From Spirochaetota bacterium (GTDB lineage: Bacteria; Spirochaetota; Spirochaetia; Treponematales; Rectinemataceae): DNA of 23,797 nt. Positions within the stretch are counted from its first letter, which is position 1; every line of letters begins with the position of its first letter. Location: assembly GCA_023421875.1 (NCBI GenBank), contig JAEZSM010000007.1, positions 1 through 23,797 on the forward strand. Direction: 5' to 3'. The position numbers and the translations under genes were made by a program. The notes under the pieces were generated by a model that was not told the DNA's origin, made no database searches, and saw nothing but the letters and a program-made list of their open reading frames with translations. This document shows positions 7,852-16,070 of this stretch, in pieces.

Positions 7852-7881
7852 CTTATAGGCTGAATGCTTCTGGCTGATCAA
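7852..7881 (-). promoter_or_regulatory. Putative promoter of the U32 gene (leaderless type)
   Basis: On the minus strand, TTGATC (7876-7881), 18 nt and TATAAG (7852-7857), followed by 6 nt and the GTG start. The rest of the 274-nt gap to fusA (7882-8054) shows no further gene or clear signal. Confidence 0.5.
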
Positions 7882-8054
7882 CCCGTCCCCGGGCTGAGTG
7901 TTCCTGCTCGAAGTTTCGTTGGGATAAGGCCTTAGAAATGCGTAGGTGGCAAATTTCCGTTACGGGCCCTTCCGAAGCAGGCTCTTTTCTGTTCCACGCC
8001 TTCGTTCCGGCGAACATTTTCACAGCCTCCCAAACGGGGTATCCGGCGGGCTTC

Positions 8055-8083
8055 GTGACACTAGGGCCGAATTTCGGTATAGT
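8055..8083 (+). promoter_or_regulatory. Putative fusA promoter
   Basis: GTGACA (8055-8060), a 17-nt spacer and TATAGT (8078-8083); each box matches consensus at five of six positions. This gives a leader of roughly 30 nt with a Shine-Dalgarno GGAG at 8110-8113. Confidence 0.65.
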
Positions 8084-8119
8084 ATTCCTTGCGACAATCC
8101 CTGCTTTTCGGAGAAACCC

Positions 8120-10144
8120 ATGGATCTTCACAAGACCAGAAACATAGGCATCATGGCCCATATCGATGCCGGCAAGACGACCACCACCGAGAGAATCCTC
8201 TTCTATTCGGGGAAGACCTATAAAATAGGCGAGGTGGACGACGGCGAGGCCACCATGGACTGGATGGACCAGGAGCAGGAACGGGGAATAACCATCCAGA
8301 GCGCCGCGACGACCACGTTTTGGCACGAATACCAGATCAACATCATCGATACGCCGGGACATGTGGATTTTACCGCCGAGGTCGAGCGCTCCCTGCGCGT
8401 GCTGGACGGAGCCGTTGCGGTGTTCTGCGCCGTCGGGGGCGTTGAGCCCCAGTCGGAAACAGTCTGGCACCAGGCGGACCGCTATAAGGTGCCCCGCATC
8501 GCCTATGTCAATAAAATGGACAGACTGGGAGCCAACTTCGACGCCGTTCTCGGCGATATGAAGACCAAACTGGGCGCTTCTCCACTGCCGATCGCCGTGC
8601 CGATCGGCGCCGAGGGAGGGTTCGAGGGAGCGATCGATCTGATCGGAATGCAGGAGCTCCGCTGGAGCGACGACGGCATGACAATCGCCGAATCGCCCAT
8701 ATCCCCCGAACGGCTCGAGGATGCCCGCGCCCGGCGAGAAGCCCTCATCGACAGCCTCTCGGCCCACTCGGACGCTATAACCGAGCTCTACCTGGAGGGG
8801 GAAGAAATATCGGCTCAGCTGATAAAGCAGGAGCTGCGGAAGGCCTGCATAGGCCGGCATCTGGTGCCAGTGCTCTGCGGCGCATCCAGACGCAATATCG
8901 GCATCCAGCCCCTGATCAACGCCATAGTGGACTACCTTCCGGCTCCCGACGAAGTCGAGCCAGCCAAGGCCTTCCATCTCAAAAAGGAAGAAGAGCTTGA
9001 AGTTCCCTGTAAAACCTCAGGGTATCCGCTGGGACTGGTTTTCAAGGTCCAGTGGGATCGGGAAGCCGGGCCTCTTTGCTATGTGCGCATGTATTCCGGA
9101 GCTATTCATAATTCCAGCGTCGTCTACAATGTTTCCAAGAAAAAAAGGGAGCGCATCACCAGACTTTTGCGGATGCACGCCAACAAGAGCGAGCCCCTCG
9201 ACTCCGCCGAGGCTGGCGATATCGCCGTGCTCGTGGGGCTCAAAAACGCCCAAACCGGCGACACGATCGGCACCGAGGGCTGGCCGGTCGTACTGGAGCG
9301 CATGCACTTTCCCGAACCCGTCATCTCCGTGTCCATCGAGCCCAAAACACTTTCGGACCGAGAAAAACTCAAGGAAACCCTGGAAATCCTCTCCAAGGAA
9401 GATCCCACCTTCGCTACCAAGGACAACGAGGAGACAGGGCAGCTCATCATCTCGGGCATGGGAGAGCTCCATATCGACGTGCTCGTCACCAGAATGATCA
9501 GAGATTTCAAGGTGCAGGCCAAGGTGGGAAATCCACAGGTCACCTACAGGGAATCCATTACCAAAGAAACGCAACACCGGGAAGAATTCTCCAAGGTGCT
9601 GGCGGGCAAGGAGAACAAGGCCGCCCTTACGCTCCTGGCCTCGCCTCTGCCCCGGGGGAGCGGCAACAGCTATAAGAAACTCGTGCGGGCTCCCCATATC
9701 CCCGATGAGATCTTCGAAGCCGTGGAGCGGGGCATTACCTCTGCCTTCGCATCGGGGATCCAGTTCGGCTACCCTGCGGTGGATATCGGCATCAGCCTGG
9801 TGGGTATCGAATACGACGAACTCACCGCAAGCCCCTTCGCCTTCGAGGCCTGTGCCAACATGGCCTACGACGAAGCCTGCAGGGCAGCGGGTCCTGTTCT
9901 GCTCGAGCCCATCATGAAGGTCGATATACTTACTCCCAAGGATTTCGTGGGCGAGGTGATGAGTCTGGTTTCCCAGCGGGGGGGATTGATTCACGGATCG
10001 GATTCTAAAGCCTTGACCGAGGTTGTCCACGCCGAGGCGCCACTTTCTACAATGTTCGGGTTTACCACGAGCCTGAGATCGGTAAGCCAGGGCAGGGCTG
10101 TCTTCTCCATGGAATTCAGCCACTTTCAGCCCAAGCTGCGCTAG
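8120..10144 (+). CDS. fusA: Elongation factor G paralogue (EF-G / EF-G2-like)
   Basis: Translational GTPase of 674 aa acting on the ribosome. G motifs: AHIDAGKT (13-20), RGIT (55-58), DTPGH with the catalytic His at 81, and NKMD (131-134). Domains II-V follow, with SGMGELHIDVLVTRM in the domain III region and GPVLLEPIMKVDILTP and SQGRAVFSMEFSHF near the C-terminus. The open frame extends 58 codons upstream to 7946, but the family starts at MDLHKTRNIGIMAHID, and GGAG lies 6 nt ahead of that ATG. Domain IV is unusual: SLVGIEYDELTASPFAFEA replaces the DSSDMAFK-type segment of canonical EF-G. Spirochaetes carry two EF-Gs, one for translocation and one for ribosome recycling. I cannot decide which this is, but the domain IV divergence leans to the second type. 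No rpsL/rpsG/tuf neighbours are present. Confidence 0.9.
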   Translation: MDLHKTRNIGIMAHIDAGKTTTTERILFYSGKTYKIGEVDDGEATMDWMDQEQERGITIQSAATTTFWHEYQINIIDTPGHVDFTAEVERSLRVLDGAVAVFCAVGGVEPQSETVWHQADRYKVPRIAYVNKMDRLGANFDAVLGDMKTKLGASPLPIAVPIGAEGGFEGAIDLIGMQELRWSDDGMTIAESPISPERLEDARARREALIDSLSAHSDAITELYLEGEEISAQLIKQELRKACIGRHLVPVLCGASRRNIGIQPLINAIVDYLPAPDEVEPAKAFHLKKEEELEVPCKTSGYPLGLVFKVQWDREAGPLCYVRMYSGAIHNSSVVYNVSKKKRERITRLLRMHANKSEPLDSAEAGDIAVLVGLKNAQTGDTIGTEGWPVVLERMHFPEPVISVSIEPKTLSDREKLKETLEILSKEDPTFATKDNEETGQLIISGMGELHIDVLVTRMIRDFKVQAKVGNPQVTYRESITKETQHREEFSKVLAGKENKAALTLLASPLPRGSGNSYKKLVRAPHIPDEIFEAVERGITSAFASGIQFGYPAVDIGISLVGIEYDELTASPFAFEACANMAYDEACRAAGPVLLEPIMKVDILTPKDFVGEVMSLVSQRGGLIHGSDSKALTEVVHAEAPLSTMFGFTTSLRSVSQGRAVFSMEFSHFQPKLR

Positions 10145-10180
10145 ACAGCTCTTAAAAATATCAGGATGCGCTAGGATTTA

Positions 10181-10765
10181 TCAGAAGCAGGACAGGACAT
10201 AGGCGCCCAGGAGGGTTTCGAGCTTGTACAGCTCGTCCCGGTCTTGGATCTCTTCGTTGGAGCGCATCTGCTTTTCCAGCTCGCCGACAAACCAGAAAAA
10301 GAGCCCAAATTTGGGATCGATGCGGAAGGCGTACTCAAGAAAATCCGGTGCCCTGCCGGCCGATCCGAAGAGGAGAGAGGGGATTGCCCTGGCGATACTG
10401 ACGAAGCGGCGGAAAGCTGAACCCATCTTCTGAGCCCTATAATCTTCCACGAACACCTTCAGGTCTTCGAAGAGTATTTGCTTCGGTTTCTCCTCCGACT
10501 CGTTCACCCAGGTCTTGTGGACCAGGAGTTCTACGTTCTCGCGAAATACCCGGAGCAGATGGAAGGTCCTTATGAGCCTCTGATCGTCGCTACAGTGCAC
10601 ATAGAAGGCAAACTCGCCGGGATTGCCGAGGACGTCGGCCAGGCGGATCGCGTAGGATTCCCGCAGGGCGCCCTGCTCGCGGACGAGAGCCTGAAAAAGC
10701 TCAAGCGTCCTTTTTTCGGTGTCGGTCAGGTAGGCATCCAACACAGATGGTTCGGCATAATCCAT
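10181..10765 (-). CDS. Conserved-looking hypothetical protein, 194 aa
   Basis: Not recognised. The protein is predicted to be mostly helical and soluble. It is rich in Leu, Phe, Glu and Arg, has no signal peptide, and has no clear membrane segment apart from a short hydrophobic run KFGLFFWFVGEL near residues 153-164. Two cysteines are present, at about 58 and the penultimate position. Codon use resembles the neighbours, which supports a real gene. It starts at 10765 without a Shine-Dalgarno but with a -10/-35 pair 6 nt upstream. It is convergent with fusA (36-nt gap, no obvious terminator) and divergent from the DUF4954 gene. Confidence 0.75.
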   Translation of the reverse strand: MDYAEPSVLDAYLTDTEKRTLELFQALVREQGALRESYAIRLADVLGNPGEFAFYVHCSDDQRLIRTFHLLRVFRENVELLVHKTWVNESEEKPKQILFEDLKVFVEDYRAQKMGSAFRRFVSIARAIPSLLFGSAGRAPDFLEYAFRIDPKFGLFFWFVGELEKQMRSNEEIQDRDELYKLETLLGAYVLSCF

Positions 10766-10771
10766 GGCTGT

Positions 10772-10800
10772 ACGATGTCGAAACCTACCCTTTTGGTCAA
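10772..10800 (-). promoter_or_regulatory. Putative promoter of the 194-aa gene (leaderless type)
   Basis: On the minus strand, TTGACC (10795-10800), 17 nt and a weak CATCGT (10772-10777), then 6 nt to the ATG. The -35 box is good; the -10 box matches only in part. Confidence 0.4.
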
Positions 10801-10920
10801 GGGGGGTAGATAGCCGCTTCTTTTTGCCTGGGATTTCCGCAATTCCAGGGCTGGGAAAAACGGGCCAGGCTCGTGTAGATCAGAAACAGGAATTTTCTTG
10901 CAGTCCCACGAAAAAAACTC

Positions 10921-10949
10921 TTGCACCGCCATGGGCGATGCCTGATAAT
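10921..10949 (+). promoter_or_regulatory. Putative promoter of the DUF4954 gene (leaderless type)
   Basis: TTGCAC (10921-10926), 17 nt and GATAAT (10944-10949), then 7 nt to the ATG at 10957. The TTG that opens the longer reading frame is then part of the -35 box rather than a start codon. Confidence 0.45.
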
Positions 10950-10956
10950 TCTCCCC

Positions 10957-13236
10957 ATGAGCAACGATATCATTATCAGCCGCGACCTGAACGTAGGCAT
11001 TGGATTCATACCCTCCGAGCATCTCAAGCCAGGGGAGGACGAGCACCGTGTCCGGAACGAACAATTCCTGGCCGCGGGCAAGGATCCGACCAAGTACCGC
11101 AGGCTCGAGCCCTTCGAGTTGGAAACACTGGTCAGACAAAACAATTCCTGCAGCGACTGGTCGCAATTCTACGTAAGCGACCCCTTCATACCAGAACTCA
11201 TAAGCAACTCAACCTTCGCCGGCATGGTGCGCATCGGCAAGATGGAGCGGGTTTCCCTGGAACATCACGACCTCCATGTCTTCGCAGGCATCGCCAACTC
11301 CCAGATTATCGCCTGCGACATAGGAGACAACTGCGCCATCAACAACTGCACCTACATCGCCCACTACATCATTGGGGACAACTGCATCCTCATAGACAAC
11401 GCGGAAATCCACGTGTCCAACCATGCTAAGTTCGGCAACGGCTTCGTGACCGAGGGAGAGCCCGAGGATGTGCGTATCACCATAGAGGTGATGAACGAAG
11501 CCGGAGGCCGCTGGATCTACCCCTTCGACGGGATGAACTGCGGGGACGCCTATATCTGGGCGAGATTCAGGGACCGAAAGGAGCTGATCCGGCAGTTCTG
11601 CAGGATGAGCGATGCCCTCTTCGATCCCCGGCGCGGCCGTTACGGAATGATCGGCGCAGGCTCCATTGTCAAATCCAACGGCATCATAAAGGATGTCATG
11701 ATAGGTCAGAGCGCCTACATAAAGGGCGCCAACAAGCTAAAAAACCTCACCATAAAGTCAAAAGAGGAAGCCCGAACCCAAATAGGCGAAGGCGTAGAGC
11801 TGGTGAACGGCATCATCGGCTACGGCTGCAAAATTTTTTACGGCTGCAAGGCGGTTCGCTTTGTCATGCTGGACAACTCGGCGCTCAAGTACGGCGCCAG
11901 GCTTATCCATTCGGTTCTGGGCGAGAACTCCACTGTCTCCTGCTGCGAAATACTCAACAATCTCATTTTTCCCGCCCACGAACAGCACCATAACACCAGC
12001 TTTCTCATCGCCAGCCTCATACGTGGCCAGTCCAACATGGCCGCCGGGGCGACCATAGGCTCCAACCACAATTCCCGGGCGCCCGACGGGGAGATCGAAG
12101 CCGGCAGGGGTTTCTGGCCAGGGCTTTGCACCTCGGTAAAGCATTCATCCCGCTTTGCCTCCTTCTGCCTTCTGGCCAAGGGGGACTATCGCTTCGAGCT
12201 GAACATTCCCCTGCCCTTCTGCCTGGTGGACAACGACTTCAAGGACGACAGGCTCCTGCTCTCCCCGGCCTACTGGTGGACCGGCAATCAGTACGCCCTC
12301 ATGAGGAACGAGGCGAAATTCAAGTCCAGGGACAAGCGCTGGGATAAAAGCCTGTATTTCGAATACTCACCCTTCGCCCCCGACACGGCCCAAGAAATCA
12401 TGAGTGCCCTGGGCTTGCTGGAGGAATGGGCGGGCAAAGCCCTGGAAGCCTATAGGTCCGCGGACCCCCAGGGGGCCGAGAGATTCAAGACGGCGGCGGG
12501 GCTTTCGGGCAGGGCGGCAGGTAAGGCAGTGCTGCAAGACCGCCAGGATCCCCTTCCCTTTGAGGTCCTGGCCCTGGAGGTGGAACACTCCACCAGGGAT
12601 TGCCTCATCAGAAAACCCTGTAGGGCATACAAGGCCTACAGGGATATGCTGCTCTGGTTCGCGGGCAGGGAGGTTCTGGCATACGCTTCAGCCGACGCGA
12701 AGGCCCCGGACTGGGAAGCGCTGAACAAGGTCCTCGCCCCGGACTCCCATAACGGGATCGCCATGGAGTGGGAAAACCTCGGAGGCCTTCTGGTAAGCCG
12801 CGCCAGACTGGAACTATTACTGCAAAAGGCGGAAGCCGGAGCCTATCCGACCTGGAAGGAATTCCATGAGGAATACTCCGGCCTTTCGGCCATCTATCCC
12901 CTGGATAAACTCCGCTACGCCTGGGCTGTGTTGGGCTGGCTCTACCCAGCCAGGGTCAGCGCTACTGCCGCCACGAAAGAAGGTTCCGGACCATCGAAGG
13001 AGGCTCTGCTCCAGGCGCTGCAAGACCTAGCCCTGCTTTCGGACTTTGTCGCCGAGCAGGTCTTCCAGTCCAGGGCCAAGGATTGGAGCAATTCTTTCAG
13101 AAAAGCCACCTTCCGTTCGGAAGAGGAAATGTTCGCAGTCCTGGGCCGGCCGGAGGAGAATTCCTTCGTAAAGGCGACCGGCAAGGAAATGAAAGCTCTC
13201 AAAGACACCGTACGGAGCTTGAGCGAAAGGCTTTGA
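10957..13236 (+). CDS. DUF4954 family protein with left-handed beta-helix-like repeats
   Basis: A 759-aa protein of unknown function, of a family seen in spirochaetes and Bacteroidetes. The N-terminal half (about residues 80-400) has recurring hexapeptide-like turns, for example STFAGMVRIG, CDIGDNCAINNCTYI, HYIIGDNCILIDNAEIH and GYGCKIFYGCKAVRFVMLDN. This is the pattern of left-handed beta-helix sugar and acyl transferases such as GlmU and LpxA. The C-terminal third (about 490-759) is charged and helical. No signal peptide is seen, so it is cytoplasmic. The open frame starts 12 codons upstream at a TTG; the ATG at 10957 is preferred because the protein then opens MSNDIIISRDLNVGIGF and the upstream part overlaps a promoter. 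There is no Shine-Dalgarno. A terminator follows at 13274-13305. Confidence 0.88.
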   Translation: MSNDIIISRDLNVGIGFIPSEHLKPGEDEHRVRNEQFLAAGKDPTKYRRLEPFELETLVRQNNSCSDWSQFYVSDPFIPELISNSTFAGMVRIGKMERVSLEHHDLHVFAGIANSQIIACDIGDNCAINNCTYIAHYIIGDNCILIDNAEIHVSNHAKFGNGFVTEGEPEDVRITIEVMNEAGGRWIYPFDGMNCGDAYIWARFRDRKELIRQFCRMSDALFDPRRGRYGMIGAGSIVKSNGIIKDVMIGQSAYIKGANKLKNLTIKSKEEARTQIGEGVELVNGIIGYGCKIFYGCKAVRFVMLDNSALKYGARLIHSVLGENSTVSCCEILNNLIFPAHEQHHNTSFLIASLIRGQSNMAAGATIGSNHNSRAPDGEIEAGRGFWPGLCTSVKHSSRFASFCLLAKGDYRFELNIPLPFCLVDNDFKDDRLLLSPAYWWTGNQYALMRNEAKFKSRDKRWDKSLYFEYSPFAPDTAQEIMSALGLLEEWAGKALEAYRSADPQGAERFKTAAGLSGRAAGKAVLQDRQDPLPFEVLALEVEHSTRDCLIRKPCRAYKAYRDMLLWFAGREVLAYASADAKAPDWEALNKVLAPDSHNGIAMEWENLGGLLVSRARLELLLQKAEAGAYPTWKEFHEEYSGLSAIYPLDKLRYAWAVLGWLYPARVSATAATKEGSGPSKEALLQALQDLALLSDFVAEQVFQSRAKDWSNSFRKATFRSEEEMFAVLGRPEENSFVKATGKEMKALKDTVRSLSERL

Positions 13237-13273
13237 GTATCCGGGGCAAAGCGCCCTAAGACCCCAGAGCGTA

Positions 13274-13305
13274 GCACCCTGCTCCGAGGTGGTGCCGGTT
13301 TTTTT
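13274..13305 (+). terminator. Intrinsic terminator after the DUF4954 gene
   Basis: GCACC (13274-13278) pairs with GGTGC (13291-13295) around a 12-nt loop. CGG and seven T residues (13299-13305) follow. The T tract is on the plus strand only, so it terminates DUF4954 and not the convergent hutU. Confidence 0.7.
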
Positions 13306-13350
13306 AGCCCTAATCCGCGCTTATCAGGATGCCCGGGGGTTGTTCTGGCC

Positions 13351-15429
13351 TTATTCGCTTTCGAACAGCCGATCGAGAAGGGATTCATCAGCCTCTTCCG
13401 GGATTGTGATGAGCCCCAGATCTCCATGGTTTTCGTTATAGTCCAGACAGGTCTCCCTGGCATGGGTATTCCGCGCCCAGGCCCGCCGAGCCACTCCGCC
13501 CATGACATCCCAGGGCATCGCCGTCCGGATAACCATGTCCACCCGCTCCGAACCATCCAGGACCAGGCCAAAGCCGCCGTTCACCGCCTTGCCTATGCCC
13601 ACGCCCCCGCCATTGTGCAGCGCCACCAGGCTCATGCCCCGGGCAGCGTTGCCCGCGAAGCACTGGGTCGCCATGTCGGCCATGATGTTGGATCCATCCT
13701 TTATATTGCTGGTTTCCCTGAAGGGGCTGTCGGTGCCCCCCGTGTCGTGGTGATCCCGGCCGAGCATTACGGGGCCTATCTCTTTCTCCCTTACCATCCG
13801 ATTGAAAGTTAGTGCTATGTCCCTGCGGCCCAGGGCGTCCTGGTACAGGATCCTCGCCTGGCTACCCACGACCAGGGCGTTTTTCTCGGCGTCCCTGATC
13901 CAGATCCAGTTGTCCCTGTCCTGGCCACGCCGTTTTGGGTCTATGCAGGACATGGCGGCGGCGTCGGTCTTGCGCAGATCCTCGGGCTTTCCCGAGAGAC
14001 AGACCCAGCGGAAAGGCCCGTAGCCGTAATCGAAGAGCTCGGGTCCCAGAATATCCTCCACATAGCTGGGGAAGATAAAACCGTCCTTTTCGTCCACGCC
14101 GTTGCGTGAAACCTCCCGTATTCCAGCGTCGAAAACGGCCTTGAGAAAGGAATTGCCGTAGTCGAAAAAATAACTGCCCTGATTCACGAGCTTTTGGATA
14201 GCCCTGAAATGGCGGCCCAAGGATTCGTCCACCAAGCCTTTAAACCCTGCCCTGTCTTCGGCCAGGAGGCGAGTGCGCTCCTTGAAATCGATGCCCGCCG
14301 GGCAGTATCCGCCCTCGTAGGCGGCGTGGCAGCTGGTCTGGTCGGATAAGAGATCGATGTGGAATAGCCCCTGCCCGGCTGTCGCTGTGCCTGCCGACAC
14401 TTCGCCCGCCCCGGCTGTTTGGCCTGGACCGGCAGTTTTTCCCGCCGCGGCCTCCAAAAGATCCACAATGTTGCCGTGGAAGGCTACGGCTATGGGTTTT
14501 CTTTCTGCCGCCGCCCTGCCGGCAAGCGTGAAAGCCTCCTCTATCGAGGAGGTGGCGCAGGAAACCCAGCCCTGGGAAAGCCTGGTCTCTATGCGGGAAT
14601 CGTCCACCTCGGCAATGATAGAGGCTGCTCCGGCGATCACCGCGGCCTTGCCCTGGGCGCCTGACATGCCCCCCAAGCCCGAGGAGACAAAAATCTTGCC
14701 CGCCAGGTCGACTTCAGGCGGAAGGCCCAGCTTGAGCCTTCCGGCGTTCAAAAGCGTGTTGTAGGTTCCGTGAACGATACCCTGGGGCCCGATATACATC
14801 CAGCCGCCGGCTGTCATCTGGCCGTAATTGGCAACCCCCAGGGCGGCGGCGATATTGAAATCCCGTTGATTGTCGAACATGCCGATCATGAGACCATTGG
14901 TGACAATAGCCCTGGGGGCGAGGGGATGGCTCGCGAAAAGCCCGAGGGGGTGTCCCGACTCGACAACCAGGGTCTTGTCCTGGTCGAGAAGCTCCAGATA
15001 CCTGCAGATCAGCCGGTACTGCATCCAATTCTGGCAGACCTGGCCCGTCTCGCCATAGGTAACCAGCTCATAGGGGTAGAGGGCTACGTCGAAATCCAGA
15101 TTGTTGTCGATCATCAGCCGCAAAGCCTTGCCTTCTACGCAGCGACTCGCGTAGTCCTCGATCGGTTTGGCGCTGATCCGCCCCTGAGGCCTGAAACGGT
15201 AACCGTAGATTCTTCCCCGCTCACGAAGTTCCCGCAGGAACTCGGGCGCCATGGCCTCGTGCCAGCGCTCGGGCAGATACCGCAGAGCGTTTTTCAACGC
15301 AAGCCTCTCCTGGGCGGGACTCAGGGGCGCATCGCGGCGGGGCGCCCTCCTGATGCCTTCTATAAAAGTGGGATAGGGCGGCAGTTGTTCCGATTCAAAC
15401 GACAGGGCATGGATTTCCGATACCTTCAT
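13351..15429 (-). CDS. hutU: Urocanate hydratase
   Basis: Converts urocanate to imidazolonepropionate with a tightly bound NAD in histidine breakdown. The 692-aa product has VTYGETGQVCQNWMQYRLI, the NAD-site motif GLGGMSGAQ (about 251-259), DQTSCHAAYEGGYCPAGIDF, LGRDHHDTGG and VALHNGGGVGIGKAVNGGFG, so assignment is secure. It is longer than the roughly 560-aa enzymes of Pseudomonas and Bacillus and belongs to the long form. An Ala/Gly/Thr-rich insert at about 328-353 interrupts the region just before DQTS. GGAGA 8 nt upstream supports the ATG. No hutH, hutI, hutG or ftcD is in the window, so it is either an orphan or part of a scattered pathway. It is divergent from the thioredoxin gene. Confidence 0.95.
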   Translation of the reverse strand: MKVSEIHALSFESEQLPPYPTFIEGIRRAPRRDAPLSPAQERLALKNALRYLPERWHEAMAPEFLRELRERGRIYGYRFRPQGRISAKPIEDYASRCVEGKALRLMIDNNLDFDVALYPYELVTYGETGQVCQNWMQYRLICRYLELLDQDKTLVVESGHPLGLFASHPLAPRAIVTNGLMIGMFDNQRDFNIAAALGVANYGQMTAGGWMYIGPQGIVHGTYNTLLNAGRLKLGLPPEVDLAGKIFVSSGLGGMSGAQGKAAVIAGAASIIAEVDDSRIETRLSQGWVSCATSSIEEAFTLAGRAAAERKPIAVAFHGNIVDLLEAAAGKTAGPGQTAGAGEVSAGTATAGQGLFHIDLLSDQTSCHAAYEGGYCPAGIDFKERTRLLAEDRAGFKGLVDESLGRHFRAIQKLVNQGSYFFDYGNSFLKAVFDAGIREVSRNGVDEKDGFIFPSYVEDILGPELFDYGYGPFRWVCLSGKPEDLRKTDAAAMSCIDPKRRGQDRDNWIWIRDAEKNALVVGSQARILYQDALGRRDIALTFNRMVREKEIGPVMLGRDHHDTGGTDSPFRETSNIKDGSNIMADMATQCFAGNAARGMSLVALHNGGGVGIGKAVNGGFGLVLDGSERVDMVIRTAMPWDVMGGVARRAWARNTHARETCLDYNENHGDLGLITIPEEADESLLDRLFESE

Positions 15430-15506
15430 GTCGGCGCTCTCCTCGCGGGACGCAAAAATTTCTTTTTCCGAACCGCCTATGGGTCTGCAGCATGCATACC
15501 CTTTCG

Positions 15507-15512
15507 ATTATA
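15507..15512 (-). promoter_or_regulatory. Putative -10 box of hutU
   Basis: On the minus strand the sequence is a perfect TATAAT, about 78 nt upstream of the hutU ATG. No good -35 box is found at 16-18 nt, so an activator or an alternative promoter cannot be excluded. Confidence 0.4.
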
Positions 15513-15586
15513 GCTCACTTTGATAAAAAGAGCCTCGCTTTTTCGCAGAAAGCAGATTAGGGTAGACAAAACAGCCAGGCATAGGC

Positions 15587-15615
15587 TTGACAAAATTTCA
15601 TTATATATATATTTT
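15587..15615 (+). promoter_or_regulatory. Putative thioredoxin gene promoter
   Basis: A perfect TTGACA (15587-15592) is followed by an alternating AT run holding TATATT (15608-15613, spacer 15) and TATTTT (15610-15615, spacer 17). The AT-rich stretch contrasts with the GC-rich surroundings and suggests a strong promoter. Confidence 0.7.
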
Positions 15616-15634
15616 AATATATAAGGAGATTCTA

Positions 15635-15991
15635 ATGACAGAGCAACTGAGCAAGCAGGATTTTATCGATAAGGTATTCGATTTCGAGACGAAAAAAGAA
15701 TGGGAATACAAGGGTGAACTGCCCGCCATAGTGGACTTCTACGCCGATTGGTGCGGTCCCTGCAAGATGGTGTCCCCCGTGCTCGAAGCCCTTTCCAAGG
15801 AATACGAAGGAAAGCTGAAGGTCTATAAGGTGAACACGGACAAGGAGCCCGAGCTCTCCGCCGTATTTGGGATCCAGAGCATACCCTCTTTTCTTTTCAT
15901 TCCCGTGGGAGCCCAGCCCCAGATGGCCATGGGAGCCCTGCCCAAGACAAGCTTTGTCTCCGCCATAAAGGATGTCCTCAAGGTCGGCTGA
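15635..15991 (+). CDS. Thioredoxin
   Basis: A 118-aa cytoplasmic thiol-disulphide oxidoreductase. The active site is ADWCGPCKM with Cys40 and Cys43, the cis-proline is in QSIPSF (Pro84), and the fold strands IVDFYADW and KVYKVNTDKEPELSAVFGI are in the usual order. The open frame starts 16 codons upstream, but AAGGAG 6 nt before the ATG at 15635 fixes the start. An N-terminal segment of about 30 residues before the first thioredoxin strand is a little longer than in E. coli TrxA. It is monocistronic, with a strong promoter before it and a hairpin after it. No thioredoxin reductase is nearby. Confidence 0.93.
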   Translation: MTEQLSKQDFIDKVFDFETKKEWEYKGELPAIVDFYADWCGPCKMVSPVLEALSKEYEGKLKVYKVNTDKEPELSAVFGIQSIPSFLFIPVGAQPQMAMGALPKTSFVSAIKDVLKVG

Positions 15992-16043
15992 CAATAAGCC
16001 CCTGCGCCATGCGGGTTTCTCCTCCACCAAAAACATGTGACAA

Positions 16044-16063
16044 AGCCGCCTCAAAAGGCGGCT
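16044..16063. terminator. Hairpin after the thioredoxin gene
   Basis: AGCCGCC and GGCGGCT are perfect arms around the loop TCAAAA. No long T tract follows on either strand, so it is either a weak terminator or an mRNA-stabilising hairpin. It sits between the thioredoxin stop and the next promoter. Confidence 0.6.
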
Positions 16064-16070
16064 AAACCCT

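Noticed and set aside
7946..8119. Extension of fusA by 58 codons
   Set aside because: EF-G begins at the ATG at 8120 with a Shine-Dalgarno; the extension covers the predicted promoter.
7853..8977. 374-aa frame antisense to the start of fusA
   Set aside because: It mirrors the codon pattern of fusA, contains no recognisable motif, and no promoter or ribosome binding site fits.
9017..10123. 368-aa frame antisense to fusA
   Set aside because: Shadow frame of a GC-rich gene; no family features.
10158..10168. TATCAGGATGC occurring here and again at 13322-13332
   Set aside because: 11-bp repeat with no symmetry or extended similarity; likely chance.
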